Part shown: piece after piece, positions 19,638 to 28,576 of the stretch
Position numbering within the stretch: the stretch's first letter is position 1
How the letters are laid out: every line of letters begins with the position of its first letter
From: Komagataeibacter europaeus LMG 18890
GTDB taxonomy: Bacteria; Pseudomonadota; Alphaproteobacteria; Acetobacterales; Acetobacteraceae
NCBI RefSeq assembly: GCF_000285295.1
Contig: NZ_CADP01000005.1
Coordinates: forward strand, 1 to 64,000
Direction: 5' to 3'
DNA length: 64,000 nucleotides
Translations under genes and position numbers: made by a program
Notes under the pieces: generated by a model
Told to the model about the DNA's origin: nothing
The model's input: the letters and a program-made list of their open reading frames with translations, nothing else
Database searches by the model: none

Positions 19638-20627
19638 TCAGACCAGCCCGGTAAAGAGTGACGTGGACAGGTAGCGTTCGGCAAAGGACGGCGCGATGGT
19701 CACGATGGTCTTTCCCGCGTTTTCCGGCTGTCCCGCCAGTTGTACGGCCGCATGCAGTGCAGCACCCGAGGAAATGCCCACTGGCACCCCATCCAGCCGC
19801 GCGCACCGGCGGGCCGCTGCGATGGCCTCACGCTCCGATACGGGAATCACCCCATCAAGGGCCGCAAGGTCCAGTGTCCGGGGGCAGAATCCCGGCCCGA
19901 TGCCCTGAATGCCATGCGGCCCCGGTTCGTCACCGTTCAGGATGGCGCTTTCCATCGGTTCGACACCAAAGACCTGCAGGCTTTTCTTGCGCGGCTTCAG
20001 GCCATGGGCGATGCCACTGGCCGTGCCGCCCGTACCCAGCCCGGCCACCACGATATCGACCTCGCCCGCTGTATCGGTCCAGATTTCCTCTGCCGTGGTC
20101 GCGGCGTGGACGGCGGGATTGGCCGGGTTGTCAAACTGGCGCGGCATCCACGCATTTGGTGTCTTTTCAAGGATTTCCTCGGCACGCGCGATGGCGCCCG
20201 CCATGCCCAGGCGCGACGGCGTCAGTTCCAGCTGCGCATTAAGCAGGCGCAGCATCTTGCGCCGTTCGATGGAAGCCCCTTCGGGCATGGTAACAATCAG
20301 GCGATATCCCCGGGCGGCAGCGACGAACGCCAGTGAAATACCCGTATTGCCCGAAGTCGGCTCCACCAGCGTGGTCTTGCCCGGATGGATTTCACCACGG
20401 CTTTCCGCATCCTCGACCATGGCCGCGCCGATACGGTCCTTGACCGAGCCGAGTGGATTGAAAAATTCCAGCTTCATCAACACCCGCGCCTTCAATCCGT
20501 CCTCACGGGTCAGATGCGGCAGCGCCACCAGTGGCGTTCCCCCCACGGTATCGACAATGGAGTCGTAGACCCTGCCACGAGGTGCTGCAAAACCATACGT
20601 GCGATCTGGCGGGGTGGTCTTTTTCAT
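19638..20627 (-). CDS. cysK: Cysteine synthase A (O-acetylserine sulfhydrylase)
   Basis: PLP enzyme that makes cysteine from O-acetylserine and sulfide. The 329 residues include the PLP-lysine motif NPLGSVKDR, the substrate loop EPTSGNTGIS and a GTGGTASGIA phosphate-binding loop. The start at 20627 has AGGAG (aaggagtgataacg) at good spacing. The gene diverges from an Rrf2-family regulator, an arrangement seen for CymR-type control of cysteine genes. The shared 154-base region holds a short palindrome (20668-20678). An alternative is the related cystathionine beta-synthase family, but there is no regulatory CBS domain. Confidence 0.92.
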   Translation of the reverse strand: MKKTTPPDRTYGFAAPRGRVYDSIVDTVGGTPLVALPHLTREDGLKARVLMKLEFFNPLGSVKDRIGAAMVEDAESRGEIHPGKTTLVEPTSGNTGISLAFVAAARGYRLIVTMPEGASIERRKMLRLLNAQLELTPSRLGMAGAIARAEEILEKTPNAWMPRQFDNPANPAVHAATTAEEIWTDTAGEVDIVVAGLGTGGTASGIAHGLKPRKKSLQVFGVEPMESAILNGDEPGPHGIQGIGPGFCPRTLDLAALDGVIPVSEREAIAAARRCARLDGVPVGISSGAALHAAVQLAGQPENAGKTIVTIAPSFAERYLSTSLFTGLV

Positions 20628-20667
20628 TCGTTATCACTCCTTGTTGCGGAAATGGCCTATTCACGCA

Positions 20668-20678
20668 TACAGTCTGTA
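20668..20678. promoter_or_regulatory. Candidate operator palindrome between cysK and the Rrf2 regulator
   Basis: The 11 bases TACAGTCTGTA form a perfect inverted repeat around a central T, midway between the two divergent genes. Rrf2-family proteins bind short dyads near their targets, so this is the best operator candidate. The assignment is inference from position and symmetry. Confidence 0.4.
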
Positions 20679-20781
20679 CATAATCCACCATCCTCCTTAA
20701 CAGAAGCGTGGATCAATCGGGGGATAGCTGGTAAATGAAGCGGGCAGGTTTCCAAATCCATTCAAAGCGAGGCTGAACGAT

Positions 20782-21228
20782 ATGCTGCTCCGGCGGGACA
20801 GGACCATGATCGCAATCCTGATCATGCTTGATGTGGCGTTTCACGCGGGGCGCAACGGCACCATCAGTGCGGCCGACATTGCCGAACGCGCGGGTCTGGC
20901 CCGACGGGGGATCGAACCGCTGCTGCAGACCCTGTCGCGTTCGGGCCTGCTGGAAAGCGTGCGCGGGCCACGCGGCGGCTACCGGCTGGGGCGGCCCCGG
21001 CGCGATATCCTGCTGTCGGATATCCTGTCTGTCATCACGGCGGAAGACAATACGGATGATGGTCCGATCGGCGGGCTGTTCCAGAAGGTGGTCGAACCCT
21101 GCTGGCAGGAATTCGACACCATGCTGGATGAGGAATGCCGCAAGATCAGTCTGGATGACCTGGTGCGCCGGGCCGAACACGCCGGCATGCGCCGCCCGCT
21201 GCCCGAACCCATCACCTTTTCCATCTGA
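20782..21228 (+). CDS. Rrf2-family transcriptional regulator
   Basis: A 148-residue winged-helix regulator. The N-terminal DNA-binding domain includes ISAADIAERAGLARRGIEPLLQTLSRSGLLES and the wing RGPRGGYRLGR, typical of Rrf2. Only two cysteines (in EPCWQEF and EECRK) lie in the C-terminal half, so the three-cysteine iron-sulfur site of IscR is not present; a CymR-like protein-sensing role is more likely. It diverges from cysK, its probable target. The start is the ATG at 20782, after a GAGG. A hairpin follows the stop. Confidence 0.85.
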   Translation: MLLRRDRTMIAILIMLDVAFHAGRNGTISAADIAERAGLARRGIEPLLQTLSRSGLLESVRGPRGGYRLGRPRRDILLSDILSVITAEDNTDDGPIGGLFQKVVEPCWQEFDTMLDEECRKISLDDLVRRAEHAGMRRPLPEPITFSI

Positions 21229-21235
21229 CACGGAC

Positions 21236-21261
21236 CGGGATACGCAATGATGCGTGTCCCG
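21236..21261. terminator. Hairpin between convergent Rrf2 and lipoprotein genes
   Basis: CGGGATACGCA, loop ATGA, TGCGTGTCCCG: an 11-base-pair stem with one G-U pair. There is no T-run, so it may be a weak terminator or a 3'-end-protecting structure for either convergent gene. Confidence 0.5.
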
Positions 21262-21286
21262 ACCCGGTCAGGGCCGGGATACGGCC

Positions 21287-21739
21287 TTATCTTACGGCTG
21301 GGGCCGTGACATTGGCCGTCACGTCCATGTATTCACGCGGCTGCTTTTCGCCCGTAATCAGCACGACGCGGAACTTGTCCTCGCCGGAATAGGCGGTGTT
21401 GGGCGTGTACGTCACATAAGTGTGATCGTTGTAGTTGTAGATGAACGCCTTGCCATGCTCAGGTGCGGGAGACACGCCGAACGAGGCATAGGGATGACCG
21501 GCGGAAGCACGCGTCTCGATCGCGCAGTACCCGTCATCGCTCCGTACCTGCATGCTGGCGGTCTTCGTGTCCTTGCCCGCGGCGGTGGGGCCGGTCACCT
21601 GACACTGGCCAGATGCCTTCATGTAATTGTAGGGATTGGGGGTTCCGCCGATACCACCAAGGTTCACGGCCGGTTTGTTGTCACATCCGGCGAGCAGAAT
21701 GCCCGTCGTCATCATGATTGCAGACAGTCGCAGTCGCAC
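21287..21739 (-). CDS. Small lipoprotein of unknown function
   Basis: A 150-residue protein that I do not recognise. It begins with a lipoprotein signal (MMTTGILLAGC; cysteine at about 19), so it should be exported and lipid-anchored by the Lgt/LspA pathway. The mature part is glycine, tyrosine and asparagine rich, with a conserved-looking IYNYNDHTYVTYTPNTAYSG-like beta region, hinting at a beta-sandwich. The start is a GTG at 21739 with GGAG seven bases upstream. It is convergent with the Rrf2 gene and appears to be transcribed alone. Confidence 0.7.
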   Translation of the reverse strand: MRLRLSAIMMTTGILLAGCDNKPAVNLGGIGGTPNPYNYMKASGQCQVTGPTAAGKDTKTASMQVRSDDGYCAIETRASAGHPYASFGVSPAPEHGKAFIYNYNDHTYVTYTPNTAYSGEDKFRVVLITGEKQPREYMDVTANVTAPAVR

Positions 21740-22115
21740 TCGTCAGCTCCGCTGTATTTGATACATACCCGTTATCAGGACAGTTTCGCCCGCGCCGTCC
21801 CGTAACGGTCTGGATCGGCACAACGGCTAACCGCTTTGGCATATGCTCTAGAGCAACGCACCCCGGCGGGAAAGACCCGTTGGTCCTTTTACGCAAGCGG
21901 ACAAGCCCTGCCCGTGTGGCATACCCGCCCCCGGGGGCGCTGTCATCCCACGCGGGCATCATAACGCATCTTTTTGAACACGGGTTGATATCCCTCCCTT
22001 TTGGCGACTGCCGGTTTGCGCTATAGACCTGATCCGGATTTCATTCCTGCCGGAATATGCGGGGTCCGTGCATTCCCCGTTGGCAACTGCCCCAATATCT
22101 GGAGAACCCGTCCTG
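21740..22115. other. Intergenic region between divergent lipoprotein and secreted-protein genes
   Basis: This 376-base stretch contains no gene I can support. The open frames in it are short and lack ribosome sites. A possible promoter for the + strand gene is TTGGCG at 22001 and TATAGA at 22022 (15-base spacer, shorter than ideal). GGAG at 22101 precedes the start at 22116. Confidence 0.4.
22001..22027 (+). promoter_or_regulatory. Candidate promoter for the secreted unknown protein
   Basis: TTGGCG and TATAGA are separated by 15 bases, about 90 bases before the start codon at 22116. The spacer is short for a sigma-70-type promoter, so this is tentative. Confidence 0.25.
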
Positions 22116-22649
22116 ATGTCCATGTCGATCTGGCGCGCTGGCGCTGCTGCCCTTGCCCTCCTGGGGCTGGTTAATGGTGGGCAGGCACTGGCTGCCGGCC
22201 CCTGCTCACCCTCCCCCGCGCATGAGGCGTTTGATGTGCAGGGCCTGAAAAGCGAGTTGATGGTGACCGCCCTGTCATGCGGCGCGCAGGACAAATACAA
22301 CAGCTTTATCATGAAATTCCGCACCAAGCTGGCCGCCGAGGAGCATGTCCTCAACAGCTATTTCAACAGTACCTACGGCCGCAATTCACAGCGCCAGCAT
22401 GATGACTACATCACGCAGCTTGCCAATGTGCAGTCCGAACGTGGCCTGAAGTCCGGCACCGCCTTCTGCCAGCAGCGCATGTCCATGTTCGAGGAAGTGC
22501 AGGTACTCGACAGTTCCGCCGACCTGTCCAACTATGCCCAGGCGAAGGACATCCTCCAGCCTGCGTCCTACCTGACCTGCACGGCGCCCAACCGCCCGGC
22601 CGCAAGCACGCGCAGCCGCACCCCGGCCCGCCGCACGGTCCGCAGCTAG
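22116..22649 (+). CDS. Secreted protein of unknown function
   Basis: A 177-residue protein with a signal peptide (hydrophobic run AAALALLGLVNGG, cleavage near ALAA). The mature part has four cysteines (PCSPSP, LSCGA, FCQQR, LTCTA) that could form two disulfides in the periplasm, and a basic C-terminal tail of repeated arginine, threonine and alanine (SRTPARRTVRS). The helical middle contains tyrosine- and glutamine-rich segments. I do not recognise the family. The ATG at 22116 follows GGAG; a longer frame from 22068 lacks a ribosome site. A strong terminator follows. Confidence 0.7.
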   Translation: MSMSIWRAGAAALALLGLVNGGQALAAGPCSPSPAHEAFDVQGLKSELMVTALSCGAQDKYNSFIMKFRTKLAAEEHVLNSYFNSTYGRNSQRQHDDYITQLANVQSERGLKSGTAFCQQRMSMFEEVQVLDSSADLSNYAQAKDILQPASYLTCTAPNRPAASTRSRTPARRTVRS

Positions 22650-22685
22650 GCTGTCGCCCCGTCACGGGCGCATGAAGAAAAATAT

Positions 22686-22710
22686 GGCCGGACCCGTGTC
22701 CGGCCTTTTT
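22686..22710 (+). terminator. Rho-independent terminator after the secreted-protein gene
   Basis: A perfect 8-base-pair stem GGCCGGAC / GTCCGGCC with a CCGT loop is followed by five T residues, 37 bases after the stop codon. Confidence 0.9.
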
Positions 22711-22787
22711 CATGCCCGCAAGTGCAGGCATAGTGCAGGGCCTTACGGCTTGACAGGACGCGATCTGACGGAACAAAAGAACGCTTC

Positions 22788-24827
22788 ATGAACGACGATC
22801 TTTTCTCCGCACCCGCAGGCCCCGCAAAGCCCACCCGACGCAAGGTTTCCGCTGCACCCATGCCTGATAACGCCAAAAACGGCCCCGATACCTATGACGC
22901 CAGCGCCATTGAAGTGCTGGAGGGGCTGGAACCCGTGCGCCGCCGTCCGGGCATGTATATCGGCGGCACGGATGAAACGGCGTACCATCACCTTGCCTCC
23001 GAAATCCTTGACAACGCGATGGATGAGGCAGTGGCCGGCCACGCCACCACCATTGACGTGACGCTGGAAGCCGGGGACTGCCTGACCATACGCGATAACG
23101 GGCGCGGCATTCCGGTGGACCCGCACCCGCGTTTTCCCGACCGTTCGGCGCTGGAAGTCATCCTGACCACGCTGCATGCGGGCGGCAAGTTTTCGGGCAA
23201 GGCCTACGCCACGTCGGGCGGCCTGCATGGCGTGGGATCGTCGGTGGTCAATGCGCTGGCGTCGCGCATGGAGGTCGAGATCGCGCGTGACCGTGAACTG
23301 TGGCGGCAGGTCTATGAACGCGGCCACCCGCTGAGCGGTGTTGAAAAGATCGGTCCGGTCAACAACCGGCGCGGCACGCAGATCCGCTTCACTCCCGACC
23401 CGGAGATTTTCGGGCGGCTGCATTTCTCACCCATGCGGCTGTACCGGCTATGCCGGTCAAAGGCGTTCCTGTTCCGTGGCGTGACCATCCGCTGGTCATG
23501 CGATCCGTCCCTTATCAGGAATGATGACGTCCCGGCGGAAGCGGTCCTGCACTTCCCCGGCGGACTGGCCGACAGCCTGCGTGATGAACTGGGTGACAAG
23601 GCCGCCCTGCTGACCGACCTATGGTCGGGGGACGCGGATCTGCCGACCGGCCCCGGCGGGGCGGATACGGGCCGCATGGAATGGGCCATCGCCTTTCTGG
23701 AACAGGGCACGGCTGCCCTTGCATCCTACTGCAACACCATTCCAACGCCCAATGGCGGCACGCATGAGACAGGCTTTCGCAACGCGCTGCTCAAGGGCCT
23801 GCGCAACTGGGGCGAACAGCGCGCCAACAAGCGCGCGGCCAGCATCAATGCCGATGATATCCTTGGCTGCATCGCCGCCAAGCTGTCGGTCTTCATCCGC
23901 GACCCGCAGTTCCAGGGCCAGACCAAGGAAAAGCTGACCAGCAGCGAGGCCAGCAAGCTGGTTGAAACGGCACTGCGTGACCGGTTCGACCACTGGCTGG
24001 CGGGGAACCCGCAACAGGCGGACAACCTGCTGGCCTTTGTCGTCGAACGCGCCGAGGAACGCCTGCGCCGCAAGGAACAGAAGGAAACCCCGCGCAAAAG
24101 CGCGACCCGCCGCCTGCGCCTGCCGGGCAAGCTGACGGACTGCACGCGTGAAAACGCAGCTGAAACCGAGATTTTCCTGGTGGAAGGCGACTCGGCCGGC
24201 GGGTCCGCCAAGCAGGCCCGCAACCGTGAAACGCAGGCCGTCCTGCCGCTGCGTGGCAAGATCCTGAACGTTGCCAGCGCCTCGACCGAAAAGCTGCGGG
24301 GCAATCAGGAACTGCGTGACCTGGTGGAGGCGCTGGGCTGCGGCATGGGCGAGCGCTTTGACGCGACCAGGCTGCGTTATGGCCGCATCATCATCATGAC
24401 CGACGCGGACGTGGACGGGGCGCATATCGCCTCGCTGCTCATGACGTTCTTCTATCGTGAACTGCCCGGCCTGATCCGGGGGGGACACCTGTATCTGGCC
24501 CAGCCGCCGCTGTACCGCCTGACAGAGGGCGGCAAGAGCGTCTACGCGATGGATGACGCCGACCGTGAGCGGAAGATGAAGAAGGACTTCAAGCCCAACA
24601 GCAAGGTCGAGGTCTCACGCTTCAAGGGACTGGGTGAAATGCCACCGGGTGACCTGAAACAGACCACCATGGACCCCAGGCACCGCACCCTGCTGAAGGT
24701 CATCACCCAGCCCGAGGACAGGGCGCTGACGCTGGAGCGGGTGGAACACCTGATGGGCCGAAAGGCGGAACTGCGCTTTCGCTTCATTCAGGAACATGCC
24801 CGTCAGGTCGATAACCTCGACGTCTGA
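22788..24827 (+). CDS. parE: DNA topoisomerase IV subunit B
   Basis: ATPase subunit of topoisomerase IV, which separates linked daughter chromosomes together with ParC. The 679 residues start with the GHKL ATPase domain (ILDNAMDEA, IRDNGRGIP, GGLHGVGSSVVNA), followed by the transducer domain and the TOPRIM domain with EGDSAGG at about 465 and the DADVDGAHI metal site. Length and the YHHLASEILDNAMDEA region favour ParE over GyrB. The start at 22788 fits the family. It stands alone on its strand and ends in a strong terminator. Confidence 0.93.
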   Translation: MNDDLFSAPAGPAKPTRRKVSAAPMPDNAKNGPDTYDASAIEVLEGLEPVRRRPGMYIGGTDETAYHHLASEILDNAMDEAVAGHATTIDVTLEAGDCLTIRDNGRGIPVDPHPRFPDRSALEVILTTLHAGGKFSGKAYATSGGLHGVGSSVVNALASRMEVEIARDRELWRQVYERGHPLSGVEKIGPVNNRRGTQIRFTPDPEIFGRLHFSPMRLYRLCRSKAFLFRGVTIRWSCDPSLIRNDDVPAEAVLHFPGGLADSLRDELGDKAALLTDLWSGDADLPTGPGGADTGRMEWAIAFLEQGTAALASYCNTIPTPNGGTHETGFRNALLKGLRNWGEQRANKRAASINADDILGCIAAKLSVFIRDPQFQGQTKEKLTSSEASKLVETALRDRFDHWLAGNPQQADNLLAFVVERAEERLRRKEQKETPRKSATRRLRLPGKLTDCTRENAAETEIFLVEGDSAGGSAKQARNRETQAVLPLRGKILNVASASTEKLRGNQELRDLVEALGCGMGERFDATRLRYGRIIIMTDADVDGAHIASLLMTFFYRELPGLIRGGHLYLAQPPLYRLTEGGKSVYAMDDADRERKMKKDFKPNSKVEVSRFKGLGEMPPGDLKQTTMDPRHRTLLKVITQPEDRALTLERVEHLMGRKAELRFRFIQEHARQVDNLDV

Positions 24828-24841
24828 ACCATCTTCAGCGG

Positions 24842-24882
24842 AAAAGGCCCGGTTACCTGCAACAGGGTAACCGGGCCTTTTT
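24842..24882. terminator. Terminator between parE and nuoM
   Basis: A perfect 16-base-pair stem (AAAAGGCCCGGTTACC with its complement) closed by an eight-base loop and ending in TTTTT. A-runs on the left make it usable in both directions. Confidence 0.92.
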
Positions 24883-24886
24883 CATA

Positions 24887-24967
24887 AGAAGTTTCTGGGG
24901 ACGCGTTTTTTCAGAAAGCTCGGGAAACGCCGCCTTCTTGAAAAAAGGCGGCACCCCAAAACGTTTA
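24887..24967 (+). repeat. Dispersed hairpin repeat, full copy
   Basis: Outer arm (AAGAAGTTTCTGGGG), hairpin 1 (decayed: TTTTTTCAGAAAGCTC), spacer, hairpin 2 (GCCGCCTTCTTG / AAAAAAGGCGGC) and second outer arm (ACCCCAAAACGTTT). It fills the gap between the parE terminator and the nuoM stop codon, which lies at its edge (24965-24967). Confidence 0.8.
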
Positions 24968-26506
24968 ACCTGCTGTTGTCAGGTGCGTAACCTGCTGCGG
25001 GTCCACCGTAGCGACAGTCGTCATTGGATGCAGCAGGCTGGTCACGGCCGGATCAAACACCCGCAGGAACGATCCCGGATGCACCCCCATCCAGATCGTC
25101 ACCACCGCCAGCGGCACCAGCACGGCCAGTTCCTGTCCCGTCAGGTCACGCAGCAGGGCGACCACGCCCCCCCGGTCCGCCCCGAACAGCACCCGTCGAT
25201 ACAACACCAGCATATAGACCGCGCCAAGGATCATGCTGCTCCCGCCAAGGAACGCCAGCCAGAACGACACATGCAGCGCACCGACCATGACCAGGAATTC
25301 ACCCACGAACGCGCCCGTGCCCGGCAGGCCGATATTGGCCATGACAAACAGCATGGCCAGCGTGGCCAGGACCGGCATTTTATGCGCAACCCCTGAAAAC
25401 GCGCTGATGTCACGGGTTTCAGCCCGCCACGACACGGTGGAGACACAGAAGAACAGCGCCGCAATCACGATGCCATGCGACAGCATCTGGAAAATCGCAC
25501 CATCGATTCCCTCTGGCGTCATGGTGAACAGCCCGATGGCGATTACCCCCATGTGCGAGAACGAGGAATAGGCAATCACCCGCTTCATGTCCGTCTGCGC
25601 CAGCGCGATCATCGCGGCGTAGATCACCGCAATCACACCCAGCGTCAGCACCACCGGCGCGAACATCCGTGCGGCATCGGGAAACATCATCACGCCAAAG
25701 CGCAGCAGGCCATACGCCCCTGCCTTGGACAGCACGCCCGACAGCATGACGGACGCGGGTGTCGGGGCCTCGGTATAGGCATCGGGCAGCCACGCATGCA
25801 GCGGAAACAACGGCAGCTTGACGCCAAAGGCGATGATGAAGCCCGCCAGCAGCCAGCACTGCATGGCATGGCCGAATCCATGATGCTGCAACGCCACGAT
25901 ATCGGTCGTGCCAGCGGCGTTCCACATGGCCAGCAGCGCCAGCAGCATGAACAGCGACCCGCCAAAGGTGAACAGGAAGAACTGCAGCGAGGCCCACACC
26001 CGCTTCGGGCCGCCCCATACCACGATCATGAGGCTGGCGGGCAGCAGCGTCGCTTCGTAAAACAGGTAGAACAGCACCAGATCAAGCGCCGAAAACAGCC
26101 CGATCAGCGTTGTTTCCAGCACCAGCATGGCAATCATGTAATCCCGCACCCGTCCCGTCACCTGCCGCCAGCCACCGATGATGGAAAGCGGGGTCAGGAA
26201 CGCGGACAGCAGCACGAACATGAGACTGATGCCATCAAGCCCGGCATGGTAGGAAATGCCGGCGCTACTGGCCCACCCCAGCTGCTGTTCGAACTGGATG
26301 CCGGGCCGGGCGGGGTCGAATTCGGCCCACATGATCACAGCCAGCGCAAGGACGATGCCACTGGTCCACAGCGCCACCCATCGGGCGGCGGTCTCGACCG
26401 TCTGGGTCGTGCCGCGCGTCAGCAATATGGCCAAAGCCCCGGCAAGGGGCAGATACGTTACAAGGGACAGCAGGATCGGATGCACATTCGGTCTCACATC
26501 ATCCAT
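24965..26506 (-). CDS. nuoM: NADH-quinone oxidoreductase subunit M (complex I), isolated copy
   Basis: A 513-residue antiporter-like membrane subunit of complex I that helps pump protons. About fourteen hydrophobic segments are visible. The conserved glutamate in FYEATLLPAS (about 149) and the lysine in GVKLPLFPLHAWLPDAY (about 227) are both present, so the proton path looks intact. Unusually, neither nuoL nor nuoN is adjacent: mutL lies upstream and parE is convergent downstream. It may be a second copy or part of a scattered nuo set. A different membrane complex using a NuoM-like subunit is possible, but the similarity to NuoM looks close. Confidence 0.88.
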   Translation of the reverse strand: MDDVRPNVHPILLSLVTYLPLAGALAILLTRGTTQTVETAARWVALWTSGIVLALAVIMWAEFDPARPGIQFEQQLGWASSAGISYHAGLDGISLMFVLLSAFLTPLSIIGGWRQVTGRVRDYMIAMLVLETTLIGLFSALDLVLFYLFYEATLLPASLMIVVWGGPKRVWASLQFFLFTFGGSLFMLLALLAMWNAAGTTDIVALQHHGFGHAMQCWLLAGFIIAFGVKLPLFPLHAWLPDAYTEAPTPASVMLSGVLSKAGAYGLLRFGVMMFPDAARMFAPVVLTLGVIAVIYAAMIALAQTDMKRVIAYSSFSHMGVIAIGLFTMTPEGIDGAIFQMLSHGIVIAALFFCVSTVSWRAETRDISAFSGVAHKMPVLATLAMLFVMANIGLPGTGAFVGEFLVMVGALHVSFWLAFLGGSSMILGAVYMLVLYRRVLFGADRGGVVALLRDLTGQELAVLVPLAVVTIWMGVHPGSFLRVFDPAVTSLLHPMTTVATVDPQQVTHLTTAG

Positions 26507-26523
26507 GGATAATGGCTGACCCT

Positions 26524-26540
26524 AGGGGCGTTGCGCCCCT
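26524..26540. repeat. Short hairpin between mutL and nuoM
   Basis: AGGGGCG, TTG, CGCCCCT: a perfect 7-base-pair GC-rich stem 18 bases before the nuoM start on the - strand. It has no T-run. It could end mutL transcripts or shape the nuoM leader; nothing else is visible in the 134-base gap. Confidence 0.45.
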
Positions 26541-26640
26541 GGAATCCAGTAAGCGCCCGCTCACATTATGCAGAGGCCACGCCCCGTTTTCCATTCGGCC
26601 ATGCCATCACGGGCATGCGCACGCATGGGTCCGCTCGACG

Positions 26641-28509
26641 TCACCTGCGGCCGAACATCCGCTCCAGATCAGCTTTTTCCAGCTTCAGCCATGTCGGCCG
26701 ACCGTGTGAACAGGTGCCCGAACGGGGGGTGCGTTCCATGTCCCGCAGCAGGGCGTTCATTTCCTCGTGTGTCAGCTTCCGGCCCGCCCGTACGCTGCCA
26801 TGGCAGGCCATGCGCGCGATGATCGCGTCCATGCGCGCATCCAGCGCATCAGCCTGCGCGGGGCTGGCCAGATCGTCGGCTTCCAGTTCTTCCGCCAGGT
26901 CACGCAGCATGCCCACGGGATCTTCCTTGCCCAGAAGGGCAGGCATGGTCCGCACCAGAACGGCCGTGCCGCCAAAGGGTTCGATCTCGATTCCCAGCCG
27001 GCCCAGCGCAACACTGAATGACAGCAGGACCGCCACCTGCCGCGCGGGCAGGTCCACCACCTCGGGCAACAGCAGGCGCTGGGCGCGGATTTCACCGCCC
27101 AGATACTGCTGGCGCAGGATTTCGTGGGTCAGGCGTTCATGGGCCGCATGCTGATCCACCAGCACCAGCGCGCCATCCGCCGTCTGCGATACGATATAGG
27201 TGCCCAGCACCTGCGCCACCGCCGCACCCAGCGGATGATCGATGGCGGGCGTCATGTCGGCTGCAGGCTGTTCTGGCCCTTCCGGCACGACCTTGCGGGC
27301 GGCAGGCAGGGCGGACAGCGGCAGTGTCGATTCGGCAAAACCCGTCGGCAGGCCCGGATCAGCCGCTCCGGACGCACCAATGGGGGCAGCCAGACGGGTG
27401 GAAAGCCCTGTCGCATCGGCGCTGCGTTCAGGTGGATACCAGATCCGCGCGGGCGATGGCCCACGCGACTGCAACAGATCGGGCCTGACCCCGGCCACCC
27501 CGGCCCCTGTGCCCAGCGCGCGCCCCAGCGAACCGATCACCAGCGCCCGCACAGCCGCCGAATCGGCATAACGCAGTTCCGTCTTGGCCGGATGCACGTT
27601 CACGTCCACCTGTTCGGGCGGGATTTCCAGCGACAGCGCCACGACGGCATGCCGCCCGTGTTCCATGACATTGCGATAGGCCACCCGCACCGCCGTGCGC
27701 AGGACCGGGTCCACCACCGGACGGCCATTGACCATCAGCATCTGCCCGTTGGCCGTGGCGCGATGCACGGATGGCGCGCAGATGAAACCGCTCAGTTTCA
27801 GGTCACCGCGCTGCCCTTCCACCGGCAGCAGGCCATCAGCGTGGCCCGACTCCAGAATGGCGGCAACGCGGGCGGCCATGTCCTGCACCGGCAGGTCAAG
27901 GATCAGGCGCTGGTCGAATTCCAGCCGGAAGGCCACATGCGGGGCGGACAGGGCCAGACGGCGCACGACGTTTTCGGCATGGCTGGATTCGACACGCGGG
28001 CTTTTGAGGAATTTGCGCCGCGCGGGTGTTGCGAAGAACATGTCTTCCACCAGCACGCGCGTGCCGGGCGACCCGGCGCAGGGCTCGACCTCCCCCACCA
28101 CGCCGCCTTCCACACGGATCGCCCATGCCGAATCGCTGTCACGCAGCCGGGACATGACCGTAAGCCGTGCGGCCGCCCCGATTGAGGGCAGGGCCTCCCC
28201 CCGAAAACCAAGCGTGGAAATACGCACCAGCGTCTCGTCACGCAGCTTGGACGTACAATGCCGCTCCACCGCAAGCCGCAGGTCGCCAGGCGACATGCCG
28301 CAGCCATCATCCGTGACCTCGATCCGGTCCATGCCGCCACGGTCCAGACGGATCTGGATCCGGCGCGCACCGGAATCGATGGCGTTTTCCACCAGTTCCT
28401 TCAGGGCCGCGGCGGGACGTTCAATCACCTCGCCCGCGGCGATGCGGTTGACGACCTGCTCCGACAGGCGACGGATGACCGGCTGGCCATTACCAGAAGA
28501 CATGTTCAT
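26641..28509 (-). CDS. mutL: DNA mismatch repair protein MutL
   Basis: Links MutS mismatch recognition to strand incision. The 622 residues begin with the GHKL ATPase (ELVENAIDSGA, DDGCGMS, GFRGEALPSI), followed by a proline/alanine-rich linker at about 340-430. The C-terminal domain carries the endonuclease motif DQHAAHERLTHE near 453, matching DQHA-x2-E-x4-E, plus CSHGRP near the end, so this MutL should nick DNA itself, as expected for bacteria without MutH. It is the second-last gene of the - strand block. Confidence 0.95.
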   Translation of the reverse strand: MNMSSGNGQPVIRRLSEQVVNRIAAGEVIERPAAALKELVENAIDSGARRIQIRLDRGGMDRIEVTDDGCGMSPGDLRLAVERHCTSKLRDETLVRISTLGFRGEALPSIGAAARLTVMSRLRDSDSAWAIRVEGGVVGEVEPCAGSPGTRVLVEDMFFATPARRKFLKSPRVESSHAENVVRRLALSAPHVAFRLEFDQRLILDLPVQDMAARVAAILESGHADGLLPVEGQRGDLKLSGFICAPSVHRATANGQMLMVNGRPVVDPVLRTAVRVAYRNVMEHGRHAVVALSLEIPPEQVDVNVHPAKTELRYADSAAVRALVIGSLGRALGTGAGVAGVRPDLLQSRGPSPARIWYPPERSADATGLSTRLAAPIGASGAADPGLPTGFAESTLPLSALPAARKVVPEGPEQPAADMTPAIDHPLGAAVAQVLGTYIVSQTADGALVLVDQHAAHERLTHEILRQQYLGGEIRAQRLLLPEVVDLPARQVAVLLSFSVALGRLGIEIEPFGGTAVLVRTMPALLGKEDPVGMLRDLAEELEADDLASPAQADALDARMDAIIARMACHGSVRAGRKLTHEEMNALLRDMERTPRSGTCSHGRPTWLKLEKADLERMFGRR

Positions 28510-28576
28510 ACCACGGACCGGATTTCACGCATCTGGCCACATGCCGCGCACCCGCCGGGGGCACGGTCAGGCCGTT

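Noticed and set aside
20503-20691. 62-codon frame starting directly after AAGGAGG
   Set aside because: The ribosome site has no spacer before this ATG, and most of the frame overlaps cysK out of frame.
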